Shown in pieces: positions 10,616 to 18,886 of a stretch of DNA of 64,000 nt. Source of the stretch: Pseudomonas rubra (GTDB taxonomy: Bacteria > Pseudomonadota > Gammaproteobacteria > Pseudomonadales > Pseudomonadaceae); the NCBI RefSeq assembly GCF_028656935.1, contig NZ_JAMDGZ010000022.1:141161-205160 (forward strand). Reading direction: 5' to 3'. Every line of letters begins with the position of its first letter. Within the stretch, counting starts at the first letter, position 1. The notes beneath the pieces were generated by a model that saw only the letters and a program-made list of their open reading frames with translations, did no database searches and was not told the DNA's origin. A program made the position numbers and the translations under genes.

Positions 10616-10873
10616 TTACTCGGCGACAACGCTCACGTAACGACGACCGAAGGCGCCTTTTACTTCAAACTTGATCTTACCCGCGATCTTGGCGAACAGG
10701 GTGTGATCTTTACCCATGCCAACGCCGTAGCCAGCGTGGAATTGGGTGCCGCGCTGACGCACGATGATGTTGCCAGGAATGATAGCCTGGCCGCCATACA
10801 TCTTCACGCCAAGGCGTTTGGCTTCTGAGTCGCGACCGTTACGGGTACTACCACCAGCTTTTTTGTGTGCCAT
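10616..10873 (-). CDS. rpmA: Ribosomal protein bL27
   Basis: Component of the 50S subunit near the peptidyl-transferase centre. The 85-residue protein starts [10 protein letters not shown], so the N-terminal tail that reaches the active site is present without the cleavable extension found in Firmicutes. It follows rplU with a 31-base gap, as in most bacteria. Confidence 0.99.
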   Translation of the reverse strand: MAHKKAGGSTRNGRDSEAKRLGVKMYGGQAIIPGNIIVRQRGTQFHAGYGVGMGKDHTLFAKIAGKIKFEVKGAFGRRYVSVVAE

Positions 10874-10904
10874 GGTTCAATTCTCCAGAAATGGATTCAG
10901 GCGA

Positions 10905-11216
10905 TTAAGCCGAAATACCGGTGATCTTGATTTCGGTGAACCACTGGCGGTGGCCCATACGCTTCATGTGGTGCTTACGGCGGCGGAACTTGATGATGCG
11001 CACTTTGTCGTGACGACCTTGGGAGATCACTTCAGCAACAACTTTTGCACCAGCAACGACTGGAGCGCCGATGTTCACGTCGTCGCCATTGGCAACCAAC
11101 AGAACGCGGTCGAAAGTCACGGATTCGCCAGTGGCGATTTCCAGTTTTTCGATTTTCAGGTATTCACCTTCGGCGACTTTGTACTGCTTGCCACCGGTAA
11201 CAATTACTGCGTACAT
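10905..11216 (-). CDS. rplU: Ribosomal protein bL21
   Basis: 50S subunit protein that binds 23S rRNA. The 103-residue product beginning [14 protein letters not shown] is full length. The frame is open a further 20 codons upstream, but the ATG at 11216 gives the family N-terminus and is preceded by GGAGAAATACCC. It is first in the rplU-rpmA operon and divergent from ispB. Confidence 0.99.
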   Translation of the reverse strand: MYAVIVTGGKQYKVAEGEYLKIEKLEIATGESVTFDRVLLVANGDDVNIGAPVVAGAKVVAEVISQGRHDKVRIIKFRRRKHHMKRMGHRQWFTEIKITGISA

Positions 11217-11468
11217 GGGTATTTCTCCGATAATCCTGCTCACCCAGCTCTTTATAGGAAGAGTATTGGCTGGCATGGCTGCATAGGGCTGGAACGGCCC
11301 AGTGCAATTGCGTAAGGCAGGTGCTGCCCAGGAAGTTCAGGGTGCGCGATTGTACGCAAGCCCCGCTTTGCTTGCAAGTCCCACCCCCGGCCCGCGGGCA
11401 GCGTGCCTTGACACGCCGGGACCCGCGACCTAGCATGCCGCGCAACCTTTATGGAGCACCTGTGGCCG

Positions 11469-12437
11469 ATGCAACCCCAAGCTTTCTACCGTGCGGTAGC
11501 GGACGACTTCAGCGCCGTTGACGAGATTATCAAGAAACAGCTGACTTCGCGTGTACCGCTGGTATCGAAAATCGGCGACTACATTACCTCGGCCGGCGGC
11601 AAGCGCCTGCGTCCGTTGCTGGTGCTGCTGTGCGGCAAGGCCCTGGGCCGCGAAGGCGACGATTTGCGCCTGCTGGCTGCCACCATCGAATTCCTGCACA
11701 CCGCGACCCTGCTGCATGACGACGTCGTCGACATGTCCGGCATGCGCCGTGGCCGCTCCACTGCCAACGCCCTGTGGGGCAACGCGCCAAGCGTACTGGT
11801 GGGTGACTTCCTGTACTCGCGCTCGTTCGAGATGATGGTCGAACTGGGCTCGATGCCGGTCATGCAGATCCTCTCCAAGGCCACCCGGGTTATCGCCGAA
11901 GGCGAAGTCCTGCAGCTGTCCAAGGTCCGCGACGCCAGCACCACCGAAGAAGTCTACATGGACGTCATCCGCGGCAAGACCGCGATGCTGTTCGAGGCCT
12001 CGACCCACAGCGCCGCAGCCCTGGCCCAGGCGACTGAAGAGCAGAGCGAAGCCCTGCGCACCTTCGGTGACCACCTGGGCGTGGCCTTCCAGTTGGTCGA
12101 CGACCTGCTCGACTACAAGGGCGATGCGCAAACCCTGGGCAAGAACGTCGGTGACGACCTGGCCGAAGGCAAGCCGACCCTGCCGCTGATCTATACCATG
12201 CGCGAAGGCACCGCCGAACAGGCTGCACTGGTGCGCCAGGCGATCCAGAAAGGCGGCATCGAAGACCTCGAAAGCATCCGTGCGGCCGTAGAGGCCTCAG
12301 GCTCGCTGGACTACACCGCCAAGCTGGCCCGCGACTACGTGGCCCGCGCTATCGCCTGCCTGGATGTGCTGCCGGCCAGCGAGTACCGCGATGCACTGGT
12401 GGAACTGAGCGAATTCGCCGTCGCCCGCACGCACTGA
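11469..12437 (+). CDS. ispB: Octaprenyl (polyprenyl) diphosphate synthase
   Basis: Trans-prenyltransferase making the long side chain of ubiquinone (Q9 in pseudomonads). The two aspartate-rich motifs are intact: LLHDDVVDMSGMRRGR and QLVDDLLDY. The 322-residue length fits. An in-frame ATG at 11451 exists, but the ATG at 11469 gives the conserved N-terminus MQPQAFYRAV and has GGAG upstream, at a slightly long spacing of 12. It is divergent from rplU, the typical arrangement. Confidence 0.96.
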   Translation: MQPQAFYRAVADDFSAVDEIIKKQLTSRVPLVSKIGDYITSAGGKRLRPLLVLLCGKALGREGDDLRLLAATIEFLHTATLLHDDVVDMSGMRRGRSTANALWGNAPSVLVGDFLYSRSFEMMVELGSMPVMQILSKATRVIAEGEVLQLSKVRDASTTEEVYMDVIRGKTAMLFEASTHSAAALAQATEEQSEALRTFGDHLGVAFQLVDDLLDYKGDAQTLGKNVGDDLAEGKPTLPLIYTMREGTAEQAALVRQAIQKGGIEDLESIRAAVEASGSLDYTAKLARDYVARAIACLDVLPASEYRDALVELSEFAVARTH

Positions 12438-12452
12438 TTCGCCATCTCCCCG

Positions 12453-12504
12453 ATCGCGGGGCAAGCCCGCTCCTACAGCAGTAGGAGCGGGCTTGCCCCG
12501 CGAT
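12453..12504. repeat. REP element pair (inverted)
   Basis: Perfectly inverted REP arms (ATCGCGGGGCAAGCCCGCTCCTAC and complement) with almost no spacer, 15 bases after the ispB stop. The hairpin could protect the 3' end of the ispB mRNA. Confidence 0.9.
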
Positions 12505-12574
12505 TGCATTCACCCCTCAACAACAAAACCTTATACAATGTAGGTTTTGTACCTGTACGTCTTGAGGAACCTTA

Positions 12575-12916
12575 GTGAGCACTTTGCCACCCTGCCCCAA
12601 ATGCAACTCCGAATACACCTACGAAGACGGCGCCCAGCTGATCTGCCCCGAGTGCGCCCACGAGTGGTCGGTTGCCGGTGAGACTGAAGCGAGCAGCGAC
12701 GAAACGGTGAAAAAGGATGCAGTGGGCAACGTCCTGCAGGACGGCGACACCATCACCGTGATCAAGGACCTCAAGGTCAAGGGCACCTCGCTGGTGGTCA
12801 AGGTCGGCACCAAGGTCAAGAACATCCGCCTGTGCGACGGCGACCACGACATCGACTGCAAGATCGACGGCATCGGCCCGATGAAGCTGAAATCGGAATT
12901 CGTCCGCAAGGTCTGA
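12575..12916 (+). CDS. yjdM: Zinc-ribbon protein YjdM (PhnA family)
   Basis: The 113-residue protein has an N-terminal zinc ribbon with two CxxC pairs (PPCPKCN and LICPECA, residues about 7-28) and the conserved C-terminal KDLKVKGTS and [13 protein letters not shown] blocks. The family was once named PhnA but is not phosphonoacetate hydrolase; its function is unknown. The GTG start is supported by GAGGA nine bases upstream. Confidence 0.9.
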   Translation: MSTLPPCPKCNSEYTYEDGAQLICPECAHEWSVAGETEASSDETVKKDAVGNVLQDGDTITVIKDLKVKGTSLVVKVGTKVKNIRLCDGDHDIDCKIDGIGPMKLKSEFVRKV

Positions 12917-12996
12917 TTCTTCAGGGTTTCGGGGCCCTCCCGCGGCCTCGACAACCCACAGGCGGAAAAAAACCGCCAATAGGCACTTGCTATTTT

Positions 12997-13015
12997 GATA
13001 ATAAGAATTATTCTC
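12997..13015. promoter_or_regulatory. Fur box candidate upstream of the 13042 gene
   Basis: GATAATAAGAATTATTCTC matches 15 of 19 positions of the Fur consensus GATAATGATAATCATTATC. It lies 27-45 bases before the start codon, a position where bound Fur would block transcription. Confidence 0.8.
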
Positions 13016-13041
13016 ATTGAACGCTTTCAAGGAGAATAGCC

Positions 13042-13290
13042 ATGACTTATCTGATAGACGCCTGGCTTGACCGCCCCCATCCGTACCTGCGCATCCTGCA
13101 CCGGGAAACCGGCGAGGTCTGTGCCGTGCTTGAAGAAGAAGCACTGGACGAACTGCGCGACCAGGGTGACCTGGACCTCAATGGCCTGAATTCGAGTGAG
13201 CCGGGTGTGCTCAAGGAACTGGTGAGAAACCTGTTCCTGTTCTGCTATGCACGGGCGTTGCGCCCTGGCGGCGGGACCGACTGGAACTGA
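13042..13290 (+). CDS. Small iron-regulated protein (PA4570-like), function unknown
   Basis: An 82-residue acidic protein starting MTYLIDAWLD, with no signal peptide or membrane segment and a single Cys near the C-terminus. It corresponds in position (between ispB and the FKBP gene) to PAO1 PA4570, which I recall as iron-responsive. A strong Fur box lies immediately upstream and GGAGA provides a good ribosome site. It is likely expressed only under iron limitation. No biochemical function can be read from the sequence. Confidence 0.85.
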   Translation: MTYLIDAWLDRPHPYLRILHRETGEVCAVLEEEALDELRDQGDLDLNGLNSSEPGVLKELVRNLFLFCYARALRPGGGTDWN

Positions 13291-13295
13291 ACAGC

Positions 13296-13352
13296 ATCGC
13301 GGGGCAAGCCCGCTCCTACCCAAATTGTGTAGGAGCGGGCTTGCCCCGCGAT
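13296..13352. repeat. REP element pair (inverted)
   Basis: Two inverted canonical REP arms with a 12-base A/T-rich spacer, between the convergent PA4570-like gene and the FKBP gene. Confidence 0.9.
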
Positions 13353-13357
13353 AGGTC

Positions 13358-13975
13358 TTACAGAACGTCCAGCAGCTCGACGTCGAACACCAGCACGCTG
13401 TGCGGCGGGATGCTGCCAACGCCCTGAGCGCCGTAAGCCAGCTCGCTCGGCACGTACAGGCGCCATTTGCTGCCGGCGTTCATCAGTTGCAGGGCTTCGG
13501 TCCAGCCGGCAATCACGCCACCGACCGGGAATTCTGCCGGCTGACCGCGATCGTAGGAGCTGTCGAACACAGTGCCATCGATCAGGGTGCCGTGGTAGTG
13601 GGTGCGCACGCTGTCGTCACGGCTTGGCTTGGCGCCTTCACCTGCGGTCAGTACTTCGAATTGCAGGCCCGAAGCCAGGGTGGTGATGCCATCACGCTTG
13701 GCGTTTTCAACCAGGAAGGCCTTGCCTTCGCCAGCGGCGGCTTCGGCCTTGGCAGCCGCTTCGGCTTGCATGATTTCACGGATGACCTTGAAGCTGGCCG
13801 ACAGGTCGGCTTCGCTGACGCGGCTGTCCTGGCCGTTGAAGGCATCGGTCAGGCCGGCCAGGATGGCGTCCAGGTTCACGCCCGGTGGCGGGTTGTCGCG
13901 CAGTTGGCCACCCAGCTGACGGCCAATGCCGTAGCTGACGCGCGTTTCGTCGGTAGACAGATTGAGTTCGGACAT
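13358..13975 (-). CDS. fklB: FKBP-type peptidyl-prolyl cis-trans isomerase (FklB-like)
   Basis: Accelerates proline isomerisation in protein folding. The 205-residue protein has a helical N-terminal dimerisation domain (residues 1-85, starting MSELNLSTDETRVSYGIG) and a C-terminal FKBP domain with HYHGTLIDGTVFDSSYDRG, GVIAGWTEALQLM and IPPHSVLVFDVELL. No signal peptide is seen, so it is probably the cytoplasmic FklB type rather than periplasmic FkpA. ATG at 13975 was preferred over an upstream in-frame start because it gives the conserved N-terminus. Confidence 0.93.
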   Translation of the reverse strand: MSELNLSTDETRVSYGIGRQLGGQLRDNPPPGVNLDAILAGLTDAFNGQDSRVSEADLSASFKVIREIMQAEAAAKAEAAAGEGKAFLVENAKRDGITTLASGLQFEVLTAGEGAKPSRDDSVRTHYHGTLIDGTVFDSSYDRGQPAEFPVGGVIAGWTEALQLMNAGSKWRLYVPSELAYGAQGVGSIPPHSVLVFDVELLDVL

Positions 13976-14061
13976 TTGCTTGCTCCGCTGCAGGGCGCAC
14001 AACAGCCGCGCCCTTTATGAAAAGGGCGAGCAGCCTAGCACACTGCGGTTACGCAGATCAG

Positions 14062-14367
14062 CTACCAGGCAGAACGGCGTGGCATCGGTAGTTTCAGATC
14101 GCCGTAGCTGGCCTCGCTACCGCCACACATCTCGTCATCCATCGACCAGTGCACCAGGTGCACCGGCACTGCTGGCAAGCCTTCAAGCAAGCGTTGCGCA
14201 TCGACTACCGAATGCACTTTAAGACGCTGCCCCCGGGTATCCGACAGCGGATGAGCATGGCCTTTTACCCGTGCTTCGAGAATGAAGTCGCCACCTTCGA
14301 TGGCGATCAGGTTGAGCTCTTCGACATGACCGGCCTTGGCCTCGGTGTTCAGCTGTTGAAGGTTCAT
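14062..14367 (-). CDS. Conserved hypothetical protein, DUF6482-like
   Basis: A 101-residue soluble protein starting MNLQQLNTEAKAGHVEELN. It has the pattern of a small beta-rich domain (IEGGDFILEARVKGHAHPL...VHLVHWSMDDEMCG). By position it matches PAO1 PA4573. The domain name is from memory and uncertain. The ATG at 14367 has GAGG upstream; the longer open frame reaching 14580 runs back into yqhA and is not used. No function is known. Confidence 0.75.
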   Translation of the reverse strand: MNLQQLNTEAKAGHVEELNLIAIEGGDFILEARVKGHAHPLSDTRGQRLKVHSVVDAQRLLEGLPAVPVHLVHWSMDDEMCGGSEASYGDLKLPMPRRSAW

Positions 14368-14441
14368 TGCGATACCTCGTGCCTGGCACTTCGAGTGACC
14401 GTTCATTTTTTGTACAGCCGCACACAAAGCACAAGGCAAAA

Positions 14442-14481
14442 ACGCAACCGCCCGTCCGTTTTGCAACGGACGGGCGGTGCT
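14442..14481 (-). terminator. Intrinsic terminator of yqhA
   Basis: Long GC stem CCGCCCGTCCGTT / AACGGACGGGCGG followed by TTGCGTTTTTG on the minus strand, about 20 bases after the yqhA stop. Confidence 0.85.
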
Positions 14482-14501
14482 TGTTCGGCAAAAAACCCGA
14501 A

Positions 14502-14990
14502 TCAATGCTTGGTGAGCTTGTCCAGATAACCCATGGCGAAGGCCGAGACCACGAAGGTCATGTGGATGATCACGTACCACATCAGGTACTGGGGCTCGAT
14601 GTTGCGCGCATCCATGAATACCCGCAGCAGGTGGATCGAGGAAATCGCCACGATCGAGGCGGCAACCTTCATCTTCAGCGAAGACGAGTCCATCTTGCCC
14701 AGCCAGCTGAGCTTTTCCTTGTCTTCATCGATGTCCAGTTGCGAGACGAAGTTCTCGTAGCCAGAGATCATCACCATCACCAGCAGGCCGCCGACCAGGG
14801 CCATGTCGATCAGCGACAGCAGCACCAGGATCAGGTCGGCTTCAGCCAGGGCGAAGACGTTGGGCAGGACGTGAAAGATCTCCTGGAAGAACTTCAGTGC
14901 CAGTGCCAACAGGCCCAACGACAAACCAAAATAGATCGGCGCGAGCAGCCAGCGCGAGGCATACATCGCATTTTCGATAATACGTTCCAT
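14502..14990 (-). CDS. yqhA: UPF0114/YqhA family inner-membrane protein
   Basis: A 162-residue protein with three to four predicted membrane segments (about residues 13-35, 51-75, 107-125 and 137-156). It begins [20 protein letters not shown], the family hallmark. Function is unknown. The gene stands alone between two terminators. Confidence 0.9.
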   Translation of the reverse strand: MERIIENAMYASRWLLAPIYFGLSLGLLALALKFFQEIFHVLPNVFALAEADLILVLLSLIDMALVGGLLVMVMISGYENFVSQLDIDEDKEKLSWLGKMDSSSLKMKVAASIVAISSIHLLRVFMDARNIEPQYLMWYVIIHMTFVVSAFAMGYLDKLTKH

Positions 14991-15042
14991 TGAAAACTCG
15001 TCAGGTTGGCAAAAAAGCGAGCGCGAGTATAACAGCCAGCCA

Positions 15043-15075
15043 TGACAGAAAAAGCCCGTGGCACGCTGCCACAGG
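15043..15075 (-). terminator. Terminator downstream of the 15091 gene
   Basis: Hairpin with stem GTGGCA / TGCCAC extended by flanking GC pairs, followed by CTTTTT on the minus strand. Confidence 0.7.
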
Positions 15076-15090
15076 CGCGACGCGGGCGCC

Positions 15091-15432
15091 TCAGGTTTCC
15101 GGATGGAACTGAAAGTCGCCGACGTGATGGACTCGTTCGCCGTTGATCCGGCGCAACTGGGCCTGCAGGTGGACAGACCAGATCTGCGGATCGTCGGCCA
15201 GTTGATAACCGTGCAGGGTCAGGCTATCGACGATGGCGTTCAGTACCGATTCGGCCACGAACGGGCCATGGAACGGCCCCTGGGCCTTGATCGCCGAAGG
15301 TTGCTCGCCAGCCATGCCGGCGGCGAACAGCAAAGTCCACATACCGTTGTCGCCGGCCAGTGGGCGTATGCTGCATTCAATGCGGGTCACCAGGCCCAGG
15401 CATTGACGGGTGAGGCTGAGGCTGCGCGGCAT
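15091..15432 (-). CDS. Conserved hypothetical protein (PA4575-like)
   Basis: A 113-residue soluble protein with a compact alpha/beta look, starting [20 protein letters not shown]. By position it is the PA4575 equivalent next to the Lon-like protease. The ATG at 15432 is supported by GAGGA eight bases upstream; the extension to 15474 is not needed. I do not recognise a characterised domain. Confidence 0.75.
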   Translation of the reverse strand: MPRSLSLTRQCLGLVTRIECSIRPLAGDNGMWTLLFAAGMAGEQPSAIKAQGPFHGPFVAESVLNAIVDSLTLHGYQLADDPQIWSVHLQAQLRRINGERVHHVGDFQFHPET

Positions 15433-15542
15433 GGCGAAGGTCCTCGGTAAACCCTGGTTCAGCCCTGCAAACAAGGCTGTTTCTTTCCTGACCCTACGAC
15501 TGTCCCTGAGTTGAAGGATAGGCGAAATCCGCCAAAGCGTGA

Positions 15543-15587
15543 AAAAACCGGCGCCGAATGGTCATGCTCCATTTAGCGCCGTTTTTT
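15543..15587. terminator. Bidirectional-looking terminator after the Lon-like gene
   Basis: Stem with GGCGC / GCGCC and flanking A and T runs on both sides, between the Lon-like protease stop and the upstream region of the 15432 gene. On the minus strand it is followed by GGTTTTTTCAC. Confidence 0.75.
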
Positions 15588-15605
15588 TGACTCGTACCAC
15601 TTGAA

Positions 15606-18044
15606 TCAGGACGGTTTGACTTGGGCCAGGGCTTGCTCGGCCAACTCCTTCTCCGCCTCCTTCAAGTCCTCTTCGCTGATCATTTCGGCAATCACCCGCA
15701 GGCGTTCAACCACCCGGGCGTTGACACTGCCTTCAGGAAACTGCCCTTCTGCATCCGGCTCGCCAGCAGGCTCGCCAACCAGCAGGCTCAGCGCCTCGTC
15801 AGCCTGGCTTACCGCATACACGTGGAACATGCCGGCACGCACCGCCTGCAGCACCCGCTCATCGAGCATCAGCGTGGCAACGTTGGCACGCGGGATGATC
15901 GCACCTTGTTCGCCAGTCAGGCCGCGGGCCTCGCAAAGCCGGAAGAAGCCTTCGATCTTCTCGTTGACCCCGCCCACCGCCTGTACTTCACCGAACTGGT
16001 TGATCGAGCCGGTGATGGCAAAGCACTGCTTGAGCGGCGTCCTGGACAATGCCGAGATCAGCGTGCAGGCCTCACCCAGTGACGCGCTATCGCCGTCCAC
16101 ATAACCGTAGGACTGCTCCAGGGCGATACTCGCCGAGATCGCCAGGGGGAATTCCTGGGCATAACGGCTGCCCAGGTAACCGGTGAGGATCATTACCCCC
16201 TTGGAGTGGATCGGCTGGCCGAGGTTGACCTCACGCTCAATGTCGACGATACCACTGCCGCCGGGGTAGACCGTGGCGGAAATCCGCGCTGGCACACCGA
16301 AGGCCGAATCGCCGACTTCCAGCACCGTCAGGCCATTACACTTGCCCACAGCTGCACCGTCGGTGTCGATCAGGATGATGCCGGCCAGCATGTCGTCGAG
16401 AATCCGCGCCGACACGCGCCCGGTACGGGTGGCCTTGGCCTTGAGCGCACGCTCGATGTGCCCGGCGTCAGTCATCTCATCGTTGGCCAGGTGGCGGATG
16501 AAGTCTGCCTCACTGACCAGCTGGAACAGGTCGCCGATACGCGCCGACAACCGTCCCTGATGTTCAGCCAGGCGCGCACTGTAGGTCGCCAGGCGCGCCA
16601 CAGCATCAGCGCTCAACGGCGCCATGCCCTCCTCGCTGGTGCGGGTCTTGAGCAACTGGGCGAACTGCTCCAGGCTCTCGTCGACCATGGGGATGTCTTC
16701 GTCGAAGTCGACCAGCACCCGGAACATCTCCTGGAAGTCCGGGTCGTGGTCCTGCAGGGCGTAATACAATTGCCGCGCCCCGATAATCACCACCTTGATG
16801 TTCAGCGGCAGCATTTGCGGGTTGAGGGTCACAGTGGCCAGCCGGCCGAACTCGCCCAGGGGCGATTCCATTTTCAGCTTGCGCGACTGCAGGGCACGCT
16901 TGAGGGCGTCCCAGACAAACGGCTCGCTTAACATCTTTTCGGCTTCAAGAATCAGAAAGCCACCGTTGGCCCGGTGCAAAGCCCCCGGGCGCAACTGCCG
17001 GTAAGTGGTGTACAACGCGCCCTGGTCAGTGCTGTATTCGATACGACCAAACAGGTTGTCGTAGGTCGGGTGCGGCTCGAACACCACCGGCGCACCGCCG
17101 CTGGCGTGGTGGCCGACGACCAGGCTCGGTGCGTACTGCTCTTCGAGCAGTTTGCGCGCCTGGGCATCGGTCTTGCTGTCATCGACCAGTTGCTCGACCA
17201 CAGTGCGCAGCAGGTTGACCTGCATGGCCTGCAGATAGCCGCAGACAGCAGCGTTTTCTGCATACTTTTCAGACAACGGTGCCAGCAATGGCTGCAAGGC
17301 CAGAGTGATGGTTTCTTCGTTGAGATGACGCAGCTGGTTGTTCGATTCGCGCTTCCACTGCGGCAGGCTCGCCAGTTCTTCGTTGAGGCGTTCCTCCAGA
17401 ATGGCAATGTCGTCGTGAAAACGCTCCCGCTCGGCTTCCGGCAACTGGGCGAACTCGGCCTCATCCAGCGCCTTGCCGTCTGCCATCGGGGTGAAGGCGA
17501 CGTTACTGCTGTCGCGGTACAGGGCTACGTCCTTTTCCAGCGAAGCACGCTCGATCACATCCAGGGCACGGTCGTATCGCTGGTTGAACGCGCGGTCGAT
17601 GGCGCTTTTCTTCTGCTGGTAGGACGGGTGCTCGAAGACCGCCGGAAAGGTCGCCAGCAGGTTATCGATCAGGCCGCCGATGTCGCTGATGAACGCGCCG
17701 GCGCTGCCCGGTGGCAACTCCAGTGCGCGCGGCTCCCGCGGCTCGTCGTAATTATTGACATACACCCAGTCCGACGGCGTTTGCAGGCGCTTGCCTTCGG
17801 CCTTGAGGTAGCGTTTGACGAACGAGAAGCGGCCCGTGCCGGGCTCGCCCATGACAAATACGTTGTACCCAGGACGCGGCATGGCGACGCCGAACTGCAA
17901 GGCTTCGACAGCACGTTCCTGGCCAAGCACACCGCGAAAAGGCTCCAGATCATTGGTAGTGGAAAAGGCGAACTGTTCAGCGGAAAACGGCCGGGTCAGG
18001 GCTTCGGGCGCAAGACGCAGGCTCGCAGCGACAGGATCGGGCAT
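15606..18044 (-). CDS. Lon-like AAA protease (PA4576/YcbZ type)
   Basis: An 812-residue ATP-dependent protease homologue. The C-terminal Lon peptidase domain has both catalytic residues: Ser653 in GDSASL and Lys696 in GGVNEKIEGF. Their spacing of 43 is the same as in E. coli Lon. The N-terminal AAA region has GEPGTGRFS (residues 66-74) where a P-loop would read GxxGxGK(S/T), so the invariant lysine is arginine. A long helical insertion (about 150-330) lies between the P-loop and the rest of the ATPase module, as in LonB/YcbZ-type proteins, and there is no classical Lon N-domain. It is transcribed alone; no heat-shock promoter is obvious. Confidence 0.9.
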   Translation of the reverse strand: MPDPVAASLRLAPEALTRPFSAEQFAFSTTNDLEPFRGVLGQERAVEALQFGVAMPRPGYNVFVMGEPGTGRFSFVKRYLKAEGKRLQTPSDWVYVNNYDEPREPRALELPPGSAGAFISDIGGLIDNLLATFPAVFEHPSYQQKKSAIDRAFNQRYDRALDVIERASLEKDVALYRDSSNVAFTPMADGKALDEAEFAQLPEAERERFHDDIAILEERLNEELASLPQWKRESNNQLRHLNEETITLALQPLLAPLSEKYAENAAVCGYLQAMQVNLLRTVVEQLVDDSKTDAQARKLLEEQYAPSLVVGHHASGGAPVVFEPHPTYDNLFGRIEYSTDQGALYTTYRQLRPGALHRANGGFLILEAEKMLSEPFVWDALKRALQSRKLKMESPLGEFGRLATVTLNPQMLPLNIKVVIIGARQLYYALQDHDPDFQEMFRVLVDFDEDIPMVDESLEQFAQLLKTRTSEEGMAPLSADAVARLATYSARLAEHQGRLSARIGDLFQLVSEADFIRHLANDEMTDAGHIERALKAKATRTGRVSARILDDMLAGIILIDTDGAAVGKCNGLTVLEVGDSAFGVPARISATVYPGGSGIVDIEREVNLGQPIHSKGVMILTGYLGSRYAQEFPLAISASIALEQSYGYVDGDSASLGEACTLISALSRTPLKQCFAITGSINQFGEVQAVGGVNEKIEGFFRLCEARGLTGEQGAIIPRANVATLMLDERVLQAVRAGMFHVYAVSQADEALSLLVGEPAGEPDAEGQFPEGSVNARVVERLRVIAEMISEEDLKEAEKELAEQALAQVKPS

Positions 18045-18320
18045 CGGGCTTCCTTACTTCGGCGGGGCGATGTCAGCATTCTGGCGCCGTGCGCGTGCGC
18101 CTTGCAAGGCTCATTGCTGCTTATTGTCACAGGGGCGAAAAGTCGATCCACGTCAATAATTTCAGGCAATCTTTCGCAATAAACCACGGAACCCTTAGAT
18201 CGTGCCTAAACTCCAAACTGCGCGGCTGGGTATATAACCGACCCGCCCTGGCAACTGGCTCTGCAGATATGCCAGACAACCCTGACCTTTGGTTTGCACT
18301 TCGACAAAGAGAACAATGCT

Positions 18321-18809
18321 ATGAAACGGATTCTTCTGGGTACTCTGTTCACCGCGGTCTCCCTCAATGCCATGGCCCAGGCGCCGGGTGGTCCGGACTG
18401 CGGCTGGGGCAACATGCTGTTCGAGGGCCAACGCGGCACACCGGCCCACTTCCTTGCATCCACCACCAATGGCACCTCCGGTAACGCCACGTTCGGCATG
18501 ACTTCGGGCACCAACGGCTGCTCGACCAACGCTGCACTGACCTATGGCGGTAAATCATGGATCGCCATGAACGGCATGATGAACGAACTCTCCGAAGACA
18601 TGGCCAAGGGTCAAGGTGAAGCCCTGACCACCTATGCCGTGGTGCTGGGCGTCGCCCCGGAAGATCGCGCGCACTTTGCCGCGGTTACCCATCAACACTT
18701 CCAGGACATCTTCAAGACCGTCGATGCAACGGCCGAAGACGTTCACAGCAATACCCTCGCGGTACTGAAAAGCGATCCGCGCCTGGCCAAATACGCCACC
18801 CAGGCTTAA
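18321..18809 (+). CDS. DUF3015 family exported protein
   Basis: A 162-residue protein with a signal peptide (residues 1-19, ending SLNAMAQA). The mature start APGGPDCGWGNMLFEGQRG is typical of DUF3015. Two Cys in the mature part could form a disulfide. Function is unknown. The ATG at 18321 was chosen because it begins the signal peptide; the frame is open from 18294. Confidence 0.88.
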   Translation: MKRILLGTLFTAVSLNAMAQAPGGPDCGWGNMLFEGQRGTPAHFLASTTNGTSGNATFGMTSGTNGCSTNAALTYGGKSWIAMNGMMNELSEDMAKGQGEALTTYAVVLGVAPEDRAHFAAVTHQHFQDIFKTVDATAEDVHSNTLAVLKSDPRLAKYATQA

Positions 18810-18817
18810 GCTCGGCC

Positions 18818-18846
18818 CACCCGCCCCTTCACCGGGGCGGGGTGTT
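18818..18846 (+). terminator. Hairpin after the DUF3015 gene
   Basis: Stem CCGCCCC / GGGGCGG with a TTCAC-like loop, 9 bases after the stop. The T tract is weak (TGTTGT). Confidence 0.55.
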
Positions 18847-18886
18847 GTCCGCCTCTATCGGCATCATTCAGACTTAGTTGCCCGAC

